DNA from: Bifidobacterium actinocoloniiforme DSM 22766
GTDB lineage: Bacteria; Actinomycetota; Actinomycetes; Actinomycetales; Bifidobacteriaceae
DNA length: 64,000 bases
Assembly: GCF_001263395.1 (NCBI RefSeq)
Contig: NZ_CP011786.1
Span: 620,001-684,000 of the forward strand
Direction of reading: 5' to 3'
Below are positions 53,557 to 64,000 of the stretch, one piece after another. Positions within the stretch are counted from its first letter, which is position 1. The number at the start of each line of letters is the position of its first letter. The notes beneath the pieces were generated by a model, which was given only the letters and a program-made list of their open reading frames with translations, made no database searches and was not told where the DNA came from. A program made the translations under genes and the position numbers.

Positions 53557-55062
53557 ATGGCCGACGAGACTGTCACCACACCCGAGAACACCCCTGCGAC
53601 CGAAAGGCAGAATCAGCGGCAAGGCGAGCAGACTGTCCCGGCCGCCGCTCAAACACCCCAGCCCGCCCCAAGCGACCAGCAGGAGGAGGCGGCCCCGTCC
53701 CAAGCGGGCGCTCAACCCGCCCAGCCCACTGCGCCAAAGCCTGGAGCCCCCTCCCCCGCGGCCTTCGCCAAGAAGACTCCGCACATCCCCGCAACGCCCA
53801 GCGCGCCCAGTTATAACGCGGATGAGCTCAAGGCCGCGGAAGCCTTCGGCCGGGTGGACGAACAGGGTTCGGTGTTCGTCCGTGAGGGCGAGGCCGAACG
53901 CGAGGTCGGGCAATTCCCGGACGCAGCCAGCCCGGACGAGGCCTTGGAACTCTACGCCCGCCGCTACCTTGACCTCAAAGAGAGGCTGGACTTGTTCGCC
54001 ACCCGGCTCAAGGCCGCCAACATCAAGTCCCGGGAAATCGACGAATCACTGAAGTCCCTCCAGGAGGAGACCAAGGAGCCGGCGGTGGTCGGTGACATCG
54101 CGGCCTTGCGTCAGCAACTGAGCACCCTGGAGGACGAGGGCAAAGCCAAGAAGGCCCAGCTGAGTGAGGAGCGTAAGGCCTCCCTGGACAAGGCCATTCA
54201 GGAGCGTACCGCGCTCGTCGAAGAGGCCGAGGCCATCGTCGCTGGCCTGGGGGACCAGACGAACTGGCGGCAGACGGCGGACAAGTTCCATGACCTCTTT
54301 GAGCGTTGGCAGACCCACCAGCGCACTACGATCCGCATCGATAAGAAACACGCCGATGCCCTCTGGAAGCGTTTCTCTTCCGCTCGCTCCGCCTTCAACC
54401 AGGCCAGGCGCAAGTGGGCCCAGGAACGCGATGCCCACCGGGCCGAGGCCAAGCGGATCAAAGAGGAGATCATCGCCCAGGCCGACGCGATCAAGGACTC
54501 CACGGATTGGGGAGGCACCTCCAGGGAATTCAATGCGATGATGGACCGCTGGAAGGCCGCCGGGCGCGCGGGACGCAACGAAGACGACGCCTTGTGGGCG
54601 CGCTTCCGCCAGTCCGCTGACGTCTTCTTCAACGCCCGTCAAGCCGACCGTGAGAAGACCTCCACCGACGAGCAGGAGAATCTGAAAGCCAAGGAGGCGC
54701 TGTTGACCCGCGCCGAGGCGCTGCTCCCGGTCAAGGACGAATCAGCGGCCAAGCAAGCCCGCCAGGCCCTGGCCAGGATTCAGGAGGAGTGGGACCAGAT
54801 CGGCTACGTGCCACGGGCCGACATGCACCGGATCGAGAGCCGCCTGGACGCGGTGGATCGGCAAATCAAGTCGGTCGAGGACGCCGTCTGGCAACGTTCC
54901 GACCCCGAGGCCGACGCCCGCAAGTCCTCCTTCGAGACCCAGCTGGAGTCCCAGCTCGCTGAGTTGGACCAGCGGATCGCTCAGGAGGCCGACCCGGCCA
55001 AGAAGCAGGCCTTGCAGGCCGAAAAAGCCACCAAGGAGCAGTGGCTCAAGGCCGTCAAGTAG
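53557..55062 (+). CDS. DUF349 domain protein, coiled-coil
   Basis: 501-residue soluble protein. The first 90 residues are low-complexity (Pro, Ala, Gln, Thr); a short globular segment around LKAAEAFGRVDEQGSVFVREGEAEREVG follows (in parts FGRVDEQGSVFV); the rest is helical with repeated DUF349 units, recognisable by W-x-x-x-G and ALWxRF patterns (ADALWKRFSSARSAF, DDALWARFRQSADVFF). DUF349 proteins have no agreed biochemical function; a stress or nucleic-acid-related role has been proposed for relatives. Ribosome site AAAGGAG; a TATAAT lies 79 bp upstream on the plus strand. Ends at a perfect stem-loop. Confidence 0.85.
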   Translation: MADETVTTPENTPATERQNQRQGEQTVPAAAQTPQPAPSDQQEEAAPSQAGAQPAQPTAPKPGAPSPAAFAKKTPHIPATPSAPSYNADELKAAEAFGRVDEQGSVFVREGEAEREVGQFPDAASPDEALELYARRYLDLKERLDLFATRLKAANIKSREIDESLKSLQEETKEPAVVGDIAALRQQLSTLEDEGKAKKAQLSEERKASLDKAIQERTALVEEAEAIVAGLGDQTNWRQTADKFHDLFERWQTHQRTTIRIDKKHADALWKRFSSARSAFNQARRKWAQERDAHRAEAKRIKEEIIAQADAIKDSTDWGGTSREFNAMMDRWKAAGRAGRNEDDALWARFRQSADVFFNARQADREKTSTDEQENLKAKEALLTRAEALLPVKDESAAKQARQALARIQEEWDQIGYVPRADMHRIESRLDAVDRQIKSVEDAVWQRSDPEADARKSSFETQLESQLAELDQRIAQEADPAKKQALQAEKATKEQWLKAVK

Positions 55063-55090
55063 GGTGCGACGCGGTCGGCGCCGTACGCGA

Positions 55091-55132
55091 GATAGGCCCG
55101 GCCCCCACTATCAAGCGGGGGCCGGGCCTATC
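55091..55132. terminator. 16-bp perfect stem-loop between convergent genes
   Basis: Arms GATAGGCCCGGCCCCC (55091-55106) and its exact complement (55117-55132) with a 10-nt loop, between the ends of the DUF349 gene (+) and rel (-). No T-run follows on either strand, yet the position marks it as a bidirectional terminator. Confidence 0.7.
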
Positions 55133-55164
55133 CGTATCTACTGAATCCTCAGCCTGATTAACGG

Positions 55165-57525
55165 TCAGACCTTGCGCATACGCGAGGAGGACGAATCCTT
55201 GGCGCCGGTGATTCGGTAGGCGTCAAAAACGCCATCGATCTTACGCACCGCGGACAGGAGTGTGTTCAAGTGCTGGGGGTCCGCCATCTCGAAGACGAAC
55301 TGGTTGACCGCCACCCGGTCGCGCCCGGTGGTCTGTGAGCCGGACAGGATGTTGACCCCGTGGTCGGCCAGAACCTGGGTGATGTCCGAGAGCAGGTGCG
55401 GCCGGTCCAAAGCCTCCACCTGCACCTTGACCATAAAAGTCCCCTGGTTGCTGGACCAGGCCACGTCCACGATCCGCTCAGGGTGATGCTTCTGCAAGTC
55501 CAGCATGTTCTGGCAGTCGTCCCGGTGGACGGAGACCCCCTGGTTGCGGGTAATGAACCCGACAATGCGGTCACCCGGGACCGGCGTGCAGCAGCGGGCC
55601 AGTTTGACCCACACGTCGTCCACGCCCTTGACTGAGATGCCCTCGGAGGAAGAGACCGCATGAGCCCGGCTCACCTGGCTCAGCGGCAGGGCTTCCTGCT
55701 CCACTTCGTCCTCAACCACGGCTCGGCCCACATCGTGGACCAAGCGTGAGATGACATTCTGTGTGGACACCTGGCCGTCTCCGATGGCCGCGTAGACCGC
55801 TTCCTCACCGGATAGGCTGAGTTCGTCGGCCACGCCGATCATCGACTCGGGCGTGACCAGGGCGGATACCGGGAGGTTGCGCTTGCGCATGGCCCGGGTC
55901 AGCTCGTCCTTGCCTTCCTCGATCGTCTCGGTACGGCGCTCCTTGCTGAACCACTGACGGATCTTATTGCGCGCCCTTGGGGATTTGACGAAGGAGAGCC
56001 AGTCGCGGGAGGGGCCATCGGTATCCGATTTTGACGTCAGGATCTCGACGGTGTCACCGTTTTCCAGCTTGGTATCCAAGGGCACCAGGCGTCCGTTGAC
56101 CCGTGCGCCCATGGTGCGGTGCCCCACTTCCGTGTGGACGGCATAGGCGAAGTCAACCGGCGTGGACTCGGATGGCAGCGAGAGGATCTTCCCCTTGGGC
56201 GTGAAAACGTAGACCTCAGCCGCGCCCAGGTCGTCTTTGAGGGAGCCGAGGAACTCGTTGGAATCCGGCGTCTCGCTGGTCCAGTCGGCCAACTGCTGAA
56301 TCCACTTGAGGTTGTCCGCCTCGCTCAACCCGCCTTGCTCGCTGCGCTCCCGCTTGACGTCGGTCTTGTCAGGGGCTGAGAGCTCTCGTCCCGCCTGCCC
56401 GTTCTCCTTGTACTTCCAGTGGGCGGCGATGCCGAACTCGGCCCTGCGGTGCATGTCCCAGGTGCGGATCTGAATCTCGACCGGCTTGCCCCCCGGACCC
56501 ACCACTGTGGTGTGCAAGGACTGGTACATGTTCATCTTGGGCATGGCGATGTAGTCTTTAAACCGCCCAGGCACAGGGCTCCACCGCGCATGGACCGCGC
56601 CCAGGGCCGCGTAGCAGTCACGAATGGAGTCCACGATGATGCGCACGCCCAACAAGTCGTAGATGTTCTCGAAATCGTGCCCACGCACGATCATCTTCTG
56701 GTAGATGGAGAAGTAATCCTTAGGCCGGCCCGTCACATAGGCCTGGACCCCTTGGGCGTCCAAGTCCTCGTGAATCTCGTCGAGGATCTGCTTCAGGTAG
56801 ACATCGCGCTGACCGGCCCGCCTTGAGACCAAAACCACGATTTCGTTGTATATCTTCGGGTAAAGGGTCTTGAAGCTAAGCTCTTCCAGCTCGGTCTTGA
56901 TGGCGTTCATGCCCAGGCGGTTGGCCAGCGGGGCGTAGACGTCCAAGGTTTCCCGCGCTTTGCGCTGGGCCGACGAAGGTTTGACGTAACGCCAGGTGCG
57001 GGCGTTGTGGACGCGGTCGGCCAGCTTGACCACCAGCACGCGCACATCCCGGCTCATGGCCACTATCATCTTGCGGATGGTTTCGGCCTGGGCCAGGTCA
57101 CCGTAGTCCATCTTGGAAATCTTCGTCACGCCGTCCACCAACCCCGCGACGGTGTCGCCGAACTCCTTGCGGCACTCGTCCAAGGTGTAATCGGTGTCCT
57201 CCACCGTGTCATGCAGGAGCCCGGCCGAGACCACCGTGGGTCCCATGCCTAAATCGGCCAGTATCTGGGAGACGGCGAGGGGGTGGATGATGTAAGGCTC
57301 GCCGGACTTGCGCCGCTGGTTGGCGTGCTGCTTGACCGCACGCTGGTAGGCCTTCGGCAGCATGGACAGGTCCACGCCCGGGTGGTGGCCCCGGCAGGCC
57401 TGGGCAATCGGCTGGAGGGGGTTGAGGGGGTCGCTGGAAATCTCGCAGCCGAGCGCGCGCGAGGAGGAGCCGGAGCCCTCCCTACTGACATCGTTGTCGC
57501 ACACTCTGCCTTCCATAGCGGCCAT
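55165..57525 (-). CDS. rel: Bifunctional (p)ppGpp synthetase/hydrolase Rel
   Basis: 786-residue stringent-response enzyme making and degrading (p)ppGpp. Domains in order: HD hydrolase (AGLLHDTVEDTDYTLDE), synthetase (RGHDFENIYDLLGVRII; GRFKDYIAMPK with the RxKD motif that marks bifunctional Rel enzymes; MYQSLHTTV), TGS (VYVFTPKGKILSLPSES), helical/zinc-finger region (CCTPVPGD) and C-terminal ACT. The long N-terminus of about 45 residues is variable. The start is placed at the ATG at 57525 with GAGGAG 4 nt upstream; 57552 and 57516 are possible. It likely senses stalled ribosomes in amino-acid starvation. Confidence 0.95.
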   Translation of the reverse strand: MAAMEGRVCDNDVSREGSGSSSRALGCEISSDPLNPLQPIAQACRGHHPGVDLSMLPKAYQRAVKQHANQRRKSGEPYIIHPLAVSQILADLGMGPTVVSAGLLHDTVEDTDYTLDECRKEFGDTVAGLVDGVTKISKMDYGDLAQAETIRKMIVAMSRDVRVLVVKLADRVHNARTWRYVKPSSAQRKARETLDVYAPLANRLGMNAIKTELEELSFKTLYPKIYNEIVVLVSRRAGQRDVYLKQILDEIHEDLDAQGVQAYVTGRPKDYFSIYQKMIVRGHDFENIYDLLGVRIIVDSIRDCYAALGAVHARWSPVPGRFKDYIAMPKMNMYQSLHTTVVGPGGKPVEIQIRTWDMHRRAEFGIAAHWKYKENGQAGRELSAPDKTDVKRERSEQGGLSEADNLKWIQQLADWTSETPDSNEFLGSLKDDLGAAEVYVFTPKGKILSLPSESTPVDFAYAVHTEVGHRTMGARVNGRLVPLDTKLENGDTVEILTSKSDTDGPSRDWLSFVKSPRARNKIRQWFSKERRTETIEEGKDELTRAMRKRNLPVSALVTPESMIGVADELSLSGEEAVYAAIGDGQVSTQNVISRLVHDVGRAVVEDEVEQEALPLSQVSRAHAVSSSEGISVKGVDDVWVKLARCCTPVPGDRIVGFITRNQGVSVHRDDCQNMLDLQKHHPERIVDVAWSSNQGTFMVKVQVEALDRPHLLSDITQVLADHGVNILSGSQTTGRDRVAVNQFVFEMADPQHLNTLLSAVRKIDGVFDAYRITGAKDSSSSRMRKV

Positions 57526-57608
57526 GTCACTCCTCTCGCCGATGATGTGCACCTATCCTACACGAGCTAATCGCATACGGGCACCGGTTCCACCATCCTG
57601 CGGACAAG

Positions 57609-58100
57609 TCACAGGCCGGTCGACCCGAAGCCCCGGTCGCCGCGCTCGGAGTCAGGCAGGTGCTCGACCTGATGGAAATCGGCGTGCTCGTACCGTTGGA
57701 TGACCAACTGGGCTATTCGCTCGCCCCTCTGGAAGACCGCTGTACGCTCGGGATCAAGGTTGATCAGGGGCACCTTGATCTCCCCTCGGTAGCCCTCGTC
57801 AATCGTCCCCGGCGCGTTCAGGACCGTGACCCCCTGCTTGACCGCCAGACCCGAACGGGGGTGGACCAGGCCCACATAACCAGCTGGCAGGGCCAGGGCG
57901 ATTCCAGTGGGCACCAAGGCCCGCTGGAAGGGGGCTAAGGTCAACGGCTCCCGGGCGCGCAAGTCGGCGCCGGCATCCCCCTCCAGGGCATAGCTCAGGT
58001 ATGCGCCCAGGTCGTCCTCGCCAGGGCCTGGCCCGGATCCCATTGCTTGAATCAGGACTCTCAGGCCCTGAGGGTTGGCTGCTGCGCCGTCAGTCGTCAT
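57609..58100 (-). CDS. dut: dUTP diphosphatase
   Basis: Hydrolyses dUTP to dUMP, keeping uracil out of DNA. The 163-residue product shows all five trimeric dUTPase motifs: [44 protein letters not shown] and the C-terminal [10 protein letters not shown]. Its ATG shares one base with the stop of the DUF4193 gene (TGATG), so the two are translationally coupled. rel follows downstream. A conserved actinobacterial order. Confidence 0.95.
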   Translation of the reverse strand: MTTDGAAANPQGLRVLIQAMGSGPGPGEDDLGAYLSYALEGDAGADLRAREPLTLAPFQRALVPTGIALALPAGYVGLVHPRSGLAVKQGVTVLNAPGTIDEGYRGEIKVPLINLDPERTAVFQRGERIAQLVIQRYEHADFHQVEHLPDSERGDRGFGSTGL

Positions 58101-58393
58101 CAGGCGGCGCACTCCTTGCACACAGGCTGGCCGTCCTTGGTCATGTAGGCCAGCTGGGAGCGGTGCTTGACCAGGAAGCAGACCGAGCAGATGAACTCGT
58201 CTCCCTGCATGGGGATCACAGTCACCGAAGAGTCCTCGTTGCTCAAGTCAGCGCCGGGCAGCTCGTAATCCTCGGCGATGGCGTTCTCATCGTCGTCAAT
58301 GTCGGCGGGCGCCTCCTGGCTCTTCTTGCCGAGCTCCTCGATCGAAGCCTCGTCCTCGTCTTTCTCGCGCGGGGAATCGTAGTCTTGTGCCAT
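58100..58393 (-). CDS. DUF4193 zinc-ribbon-like protein
   Basis: 97-residue acidic protein of a family restricted largely to actinobacteria. The N-terminal half is rich in Asp and Glu ([31 protein letters not shown]); the C-terminal part holds two CxxC pairs ([14 protein letters not shown] and PVCKEC), predicting a small zinc ribbon. Family function is unknown; the combination of an acidic region and zinc ribbon is reminiscent of a transcription accessory factor, but that is speculation. It is coupled to dut. Two 12-bp direct repeats lie upstream. Confidence 0.88.
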   Translation of the reverse strand: MAQDYDSPREKDEDEASIEELGKKSQEAPADIDDDENAIAEDYELPGADLSNEDSSVTVIPMQGDEFICSVCFLVKHRSQLAYMTKDGQPVCKECAA

Positions 58394-58466
58394 CGCACGT
58401 CCTTTCAGTCATGAACCATTTCCGCCACGTCCGCCGGCTCGCGCCCGGCAGCCCCTTTTGCCGCTC

Positions 58467-58502
58467 ATAGGATACACGGCCATACTGCGGATAGGATACA
58501 CG
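58467..58502. repeat. 12-bp direct repeat in a divergent promoter region
   Basis: ATAGGATACACG occurs at 58467-58478 and again at 58491-58502, centre-to-centre 24 bp, between the DUF4193-dut operon (-) and sepH (+). On the minus strand each copy includes TATCCT, a possible -10 box. Spacing of just over two helical turns suits a regulator binding on one DNA face. The function is inferred. Confidence 0.6.
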
Positions 58503-58560
58503 AATACGATGCTCGTAAAATACCACCTATAGGGCACAATAGTGGAGGGACGCTCATAGC

Positions 58561-60006
58561 ATGGGAAAAGAAGGTGGCGGCATGCCTCAGGAAGAGATCA
58601 GGACAGCCCGCTTCGATCACGTCAGCGATCAGGGCGATTTAGTGTTCAAGTGCGAGCGCGGCCTGTTCGCTGTCACCGTCGATAACGCCCTGGATCGCGC
58701 CATTCTTGAAGCCAAGCAGGTCCTGGAGGAGGAGCACGGCACGCCGGTCCCACAAGCCTCGGCCGCCCTGCCCATCTCCGCGATCCAAACCGCGATTCGA
58801 GCTGGCACCTCCACCGAGCGCGTAGCCCAGGAGTTCGCTGTGAACGAAGCTCTGGTACGGCGTTTCGCGAGCCCGATCGAGGTCGAGAAAAAGTACGCTA
58901 TCGAGCAGTTCCTCTCCATGTCCTCACCCAAGCGCGGGGCCGGATACTCCAATGAGGAAGCCATCAGCCGGGCCTTGGACGCCGCCAATGTGCCGCTGGG
59001 GGCCGTGTCGTGGACCGCGACACGCCGAAGCCAGGGGCCTTGGAAGATACGCGCGTCCTTCCAGGCGGGAGGGCAAGCCATCCAGGCCGACTGGACCTGG
59101 AATATGAAAGAGAACACGATCACCTGCCTGAACACCCCGGCTCGCCAGCTCTTGGAAGGTTCCGACGCCTTCATGCCGGCCCCGGCGCCCACGCCCGAGG
59201 ACGTCGCCGCGCAGGACGGATACGCGCCCCTGCCACCGGTGCAGGCGCCTCGCGGCCAAGACCCTACCGATGATGGCCCCCTGGCCCAGCGGACGGACCA
59301 TGCCCAGACACAGACCGTAGAAATGAACATAGTGCCCGCCCCTGAAGACCAGGCCGAGCCGGAACCGGCGACTGAGCCCAAGCCGGCATCTGAAACCGAA
59401 CCGGCGCCCGAAACCGAACCCGTGACTGTGGCGCAATCCGAGCCGGCGGCAGGTCGACAGGAGCAGGCGCTTCCCCTCCAACCCGCCGCTCAAGCACCCG
59501 CGTCCCCAAGGGCTCAGGTTCAGACCGGTCAAGGGGTGCAGAAGGACGATGAAGCCGCCGCAGCCCCGGAGGACCAGCGCTACCCCGCGCCTCCCCCAGC
59601 CGAAACCAGCACCGAGGACCGGGAGGAGGAATCCGCCGGGTCGTCGGCCAGCGAGCCCAGCGCCTTGACCGCTTGGATGTACGGGGGAAGCAAGCGGGTG
59701 AAGGCGAAAAAGAAGCCTAAAGTCTCCTCGCGCAACAACCCCAAGGGCGAGGCCCAAGCGCCGGAACCAGCAGTCAGCTCCAGCGCGGCGCTTCCGTCCC
59801 AGGCGACATCAGCCAACTCCAGCCAACCAGATGCAGCGCCCCAGTCCCCTGGGGCGACCAGCCCTCAGGGGACTGAGCAGGCGGTCCAGGAGCCAGGGCA
59901 CGCGCAATCCCGGCGTGTCAGGGAAGAGCCGGAAACCCGTAGCCCCCACAAGAAATCCGGCCGCTCAGCCGTCCCCTCCTGGGACGAAATCCTCTTCGGG
60001 GACTGA
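58561..60006 (+). CDS. sepH: Septation protein SepH (DUF3071)
   Basis: 481-residue actinobacterial cell-division protein thought to bind FtsZ and promote its assembly. The conserved N-terminal DUF3071 domain (about residues 10-200) includes RTARFDHVSDQGDLVF, ISAIQTAIRAGTSTERVAQEF (helix-turn-helix-like) and VEKKYAIEQFLSM. The C-terminal 270 residues are disordered, made of Pro/Glu/Ala repeats (EPEPATEPKPASETEPAPE type) and end in a short conserved tail, VPSWDEILFG, as in other SepH proteins. Start at 58561 or at the ATG at 58582; both have weak ribosome sites. Confidence 0.9.
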   Translation: MGKEGGGMPQEEIRTARFDHVSDQGDLVFKCERGLFAVTVDNALDRAILEAKQVLEEEHGTPVPQASAALPISAIQTAIRAGTSTERVAQEFAVNEALVRRFASPIEVEKKYAIEQFLSMSSPKRGAGYSNEEAISRALDAANVPLGAVSWTATRRSQGPWKIRASFQAGGQAIQADWTWNMKENTITCLNTPARQLLEGSDAFMPAPAPTPEDVAAQDGYAPLPPVQAPRGQDPTDDGPLAQRTDHAQTQTVEMNIVPAPEDQAEPEPATEPKPASETEPAPETEPVTVAQSEPAAGRQEQALPLQPAAQAPASPRAQVQTGQGVQKDDEAAAAPEDQRYPAPPPAETSTEDREEESAGSSASEPSALTAWMYGGSKRVKAKKKPKVSSRNNPKGEAQAPEPAVSSSAALPSQATSANSSQPDAAPQSPGATSPQGTEQAVQEPGHAQSRRVREEPETRSPHKKSGRSAVPSWDEILFGD

Positions 60007-60032
60007 CCCCTGCTGTCCTTGCCCCCCCTCCC

Positions 60033-61256
60033 CTAAACCAAGTCCACCAAGCAGGGGATGTCAGTCTCCAAATAGGTCTGTGAACCATGCACGCCGGGCA
60101 TGTAGGTAGCCTGTTCGCCCTGCGTGCGCGAGTCCACCAAAGTGGTGCCTCCTATGCAGGAAATCAGCAGGTCACCGATAACCGGCTCATTGCGCGCCTC
60201 CACCGGGCCGAACAGACCTGCGGCGAGCGCTTGGGCCTTGGTACGCACTAGCGCCCTACCAGCTAAAGCTTCGCGCCAACGCTGCGCTGCCAGCTCAGGG
60301 TCAACGCCCTCCTCCAAGTAGAGCATGACCTGACGAGGCTCGCCGCCCACCAACCTGACCCCGGCCTGAAGGTCCTCCCGCTCGGCCATATCGAAGCGCA
60401 GGTTCGGGTCGGCTGTGACCATCCCGTGGTCAGCGACGATGACGATTACGGTGCCCGCTGGTACTGACCGGCTCAGGAGGGCAAGGTCGGCGTCGGTCTG
60501 CTCCAGGGCCGCGACCCACTCGTCGCCCTCCCAGCCGTAGGAATGCCCTACCTTATCCACCTCGCGCAAATAGAGGTAGGTCAGGCCAGGTTCCCTGGCG
60601 GCATTAGCGGCCGTATAAACCCGCTGGGTGGAGGTTCGCCCAACAATGTAATCGGTCCCCCGCAGGGCTGCGCGGGTCAGGCCAGAGTCAGCGAACTTGG
60701 GCAGACCTGACGTAGTGACGCGCAGCCCCTGGGCCTTCAGACGCTCGAATATGGTGGGCTGGCGTTGCATGTCCTCGGGCTCCAGGGCGTTGCGGAACTG
60801 AATCAATTGGCTCAACTCGCCGTTGCTCGGGTTGAGCTGGGTGTAACCGGCCATGCCGGTCAGGCCCGGACAGGTGCCAGTGCCGAAGACCCCCATGGCC
60901 GCGGCCGTCGTGGAAGGCAGGCAAGTGGCGATGGGCCTGTCGTTGGCCTCCTGCGACAGCAAGGAACGCAAGTAGGGAGCGTGCCCCAGGCGGCGCTTTA
61001 GGTTCCAATAACCCAGCCCATCCACCAAGACCACAACCGCGGACCGGGCGGACGGCAGGCCTAGGACCTCTTGCAAGGCCGCGGGGTCCGGGTGAACAGG
61101 GGTGGAGACAGGCACGCCCAGGACCGAGGAGAGAGCCGGCAGGACAGAGGAGAGGTGAGCTGCCTGCCCACGGCCGGCTGCGGGGCCGGACCCATCCCCG
61201 TAAGTGATGTCGTCTGCCAAGTCGGTCAGGTCGCCCATGCATGAAAAATCAGCCAT
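60033..61256 (-). CDS. Type I phosphodiesterase / nucleotide pyrophosphatase family protein
   Basis: 407-residue enzyme of the alkaline-phosphatase superfamily. Metal and nucleophile motifs are [33 protein letters not shown] (nucleophile Thr in LPSTTAA), [14 protein letters not shown], and VIVADHGM with a later MPGVHGSQT, giving the usual Asp/His metal ligands. No signal peptide or membrane segment, so cytosolic. Substrate unknown; phosphodiesters or nucleotides are the family norm. The ATG at 61256 is chosen over a TTG four codons earlier. It is convergent with sepH and divergent from parC, an arrangement I recognise from bifidobacteria. Confidence 0.85.
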   Translation of the reverse strand: MADFSCMGDLTDLADDITYGDGSGPAAGRGQAAHLSSVLPALSSVLGVPVSTPVHPDPAALQEVLGLPSARSAVVVLVDGLGYWNLKRRLGHAPYLRSLLSQEANDRPIATCLPSTTAAAMGVFGTGTCPGLTGMAGYTQLNPSNGELSQLIQFRNALEPEDMQRQPTIFERLKAQGLRVTTSGLPKFADSGLTRAALRGTDYIVGRTSTQRVYTAANAAREPGLTYLYLREVDKVGHSYGWEGDEWVAALEQTDADLALLSRSVPAGTVIVIVADHGMVTADPNLRFDMAEREDLQAGVRLVGGEPRQVMLYLEEGVDPELAAQRWREALAGRALVRTKAQALAAGLFGPVEARNEPVIGDLLISCIGGTTLVDSRTQGEQATYMPGVHGSQTYLETDIPCLVDLV

Positions 61257-61383
61257 ACCCCCATTCAACCACGAGTTCGCATCAGGCGCAGCTAGAAAAA
61301 GCGGGCGGCGGTCGGACCAGTGCCTTGGGTCTGGCTGCCGCTATTATGGGGCAGCGGACGCACAAGGCAGGAGCTGGCAGTAT

Positions 61384-64000
<2,617 letters not shown>

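Noticed and set aside
59330-59480. Pro/Glu/Ala repeats in sepH considered a separate repeat element
   Set aside because: They are codon-level low complexity within the disordered SepH linker, typical for the family.

Overview
The window is a high-GC (about 60%) stretch of a fermentative Gram-positive actinobacterium. The best fit is Bifidobacteriaceae (Bifidobacterium or a close relative). Supporting signs are tandem clpP genes next to tig, a pyruvate formate-lyase with its activase, the DUF4193 and SepH proteins, a gluABCD-type amino-acid transporter, and intracellular glycosidases paired with an MFS importer. I cannot name genus or species from the sequence alone. About 44 protein genes are supported; the first (glyA) and last (parC) run off the window. 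I saw no rRNA, tRNA, CRISPR array, intact insertion sequence, integrase or replication origin.

1-8.2 kb: partial glyA; a coupled pair of heterodimeric ABC exporter genes; long inverted repeats; then a GntR (YtrA-like) / ABC ATPase / ABC-2 permease operon with a visible promoter and operator, and an in-frame 39-bp tandem duplication in the permease. 8-22 kb is housekeeping on the minus strand: nadK-recN-HAD phosphatase, clpX, clpP1-clpP2, tig, rnd, pflB-pflA, a small conserved protein and nadE. Several genes end in readable terminators.

22.4-33 kb: a DHA2-type drug exporter divergent from a TetR regulator; YccF membrane protein; cyclophilin, orphan Vsr nuclease and a Gfo/Idh/MocA oxidoreductase in one tight run; a MarR regulator; then rarA and a large Ski2-like helicase. 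33.2-39.4 kb is a defence island, visibly lower in GC: hsdM, an Mrr-type nuclease, a half-length hsdS and hsdR, each overlapping the next by 4 bp. An 890-bp stretch without a credible gene separates it from a glycan locus at 40.3-46.4 kb (GH29 fucosidase, MFS transporter, ROK regulator, GH20 hexosaminidase).

46.5-50.2 kb is the gluABCD amino-acid ABC transporter. 50.2-64 kb returns to core genes: aspS, hisS, a DUF349 coiled-coil protein, bifunctional rel, dut, DUF4193, sepH, a type I phosphodiesterase and parC.

The item most deserving follow-up is the defence operon. A methylation-dependent type nuclease (Mrr family) is translationally locked between the methylase and specificity genes of a type I system whose specificity subunit carries only one target-recognition domain.
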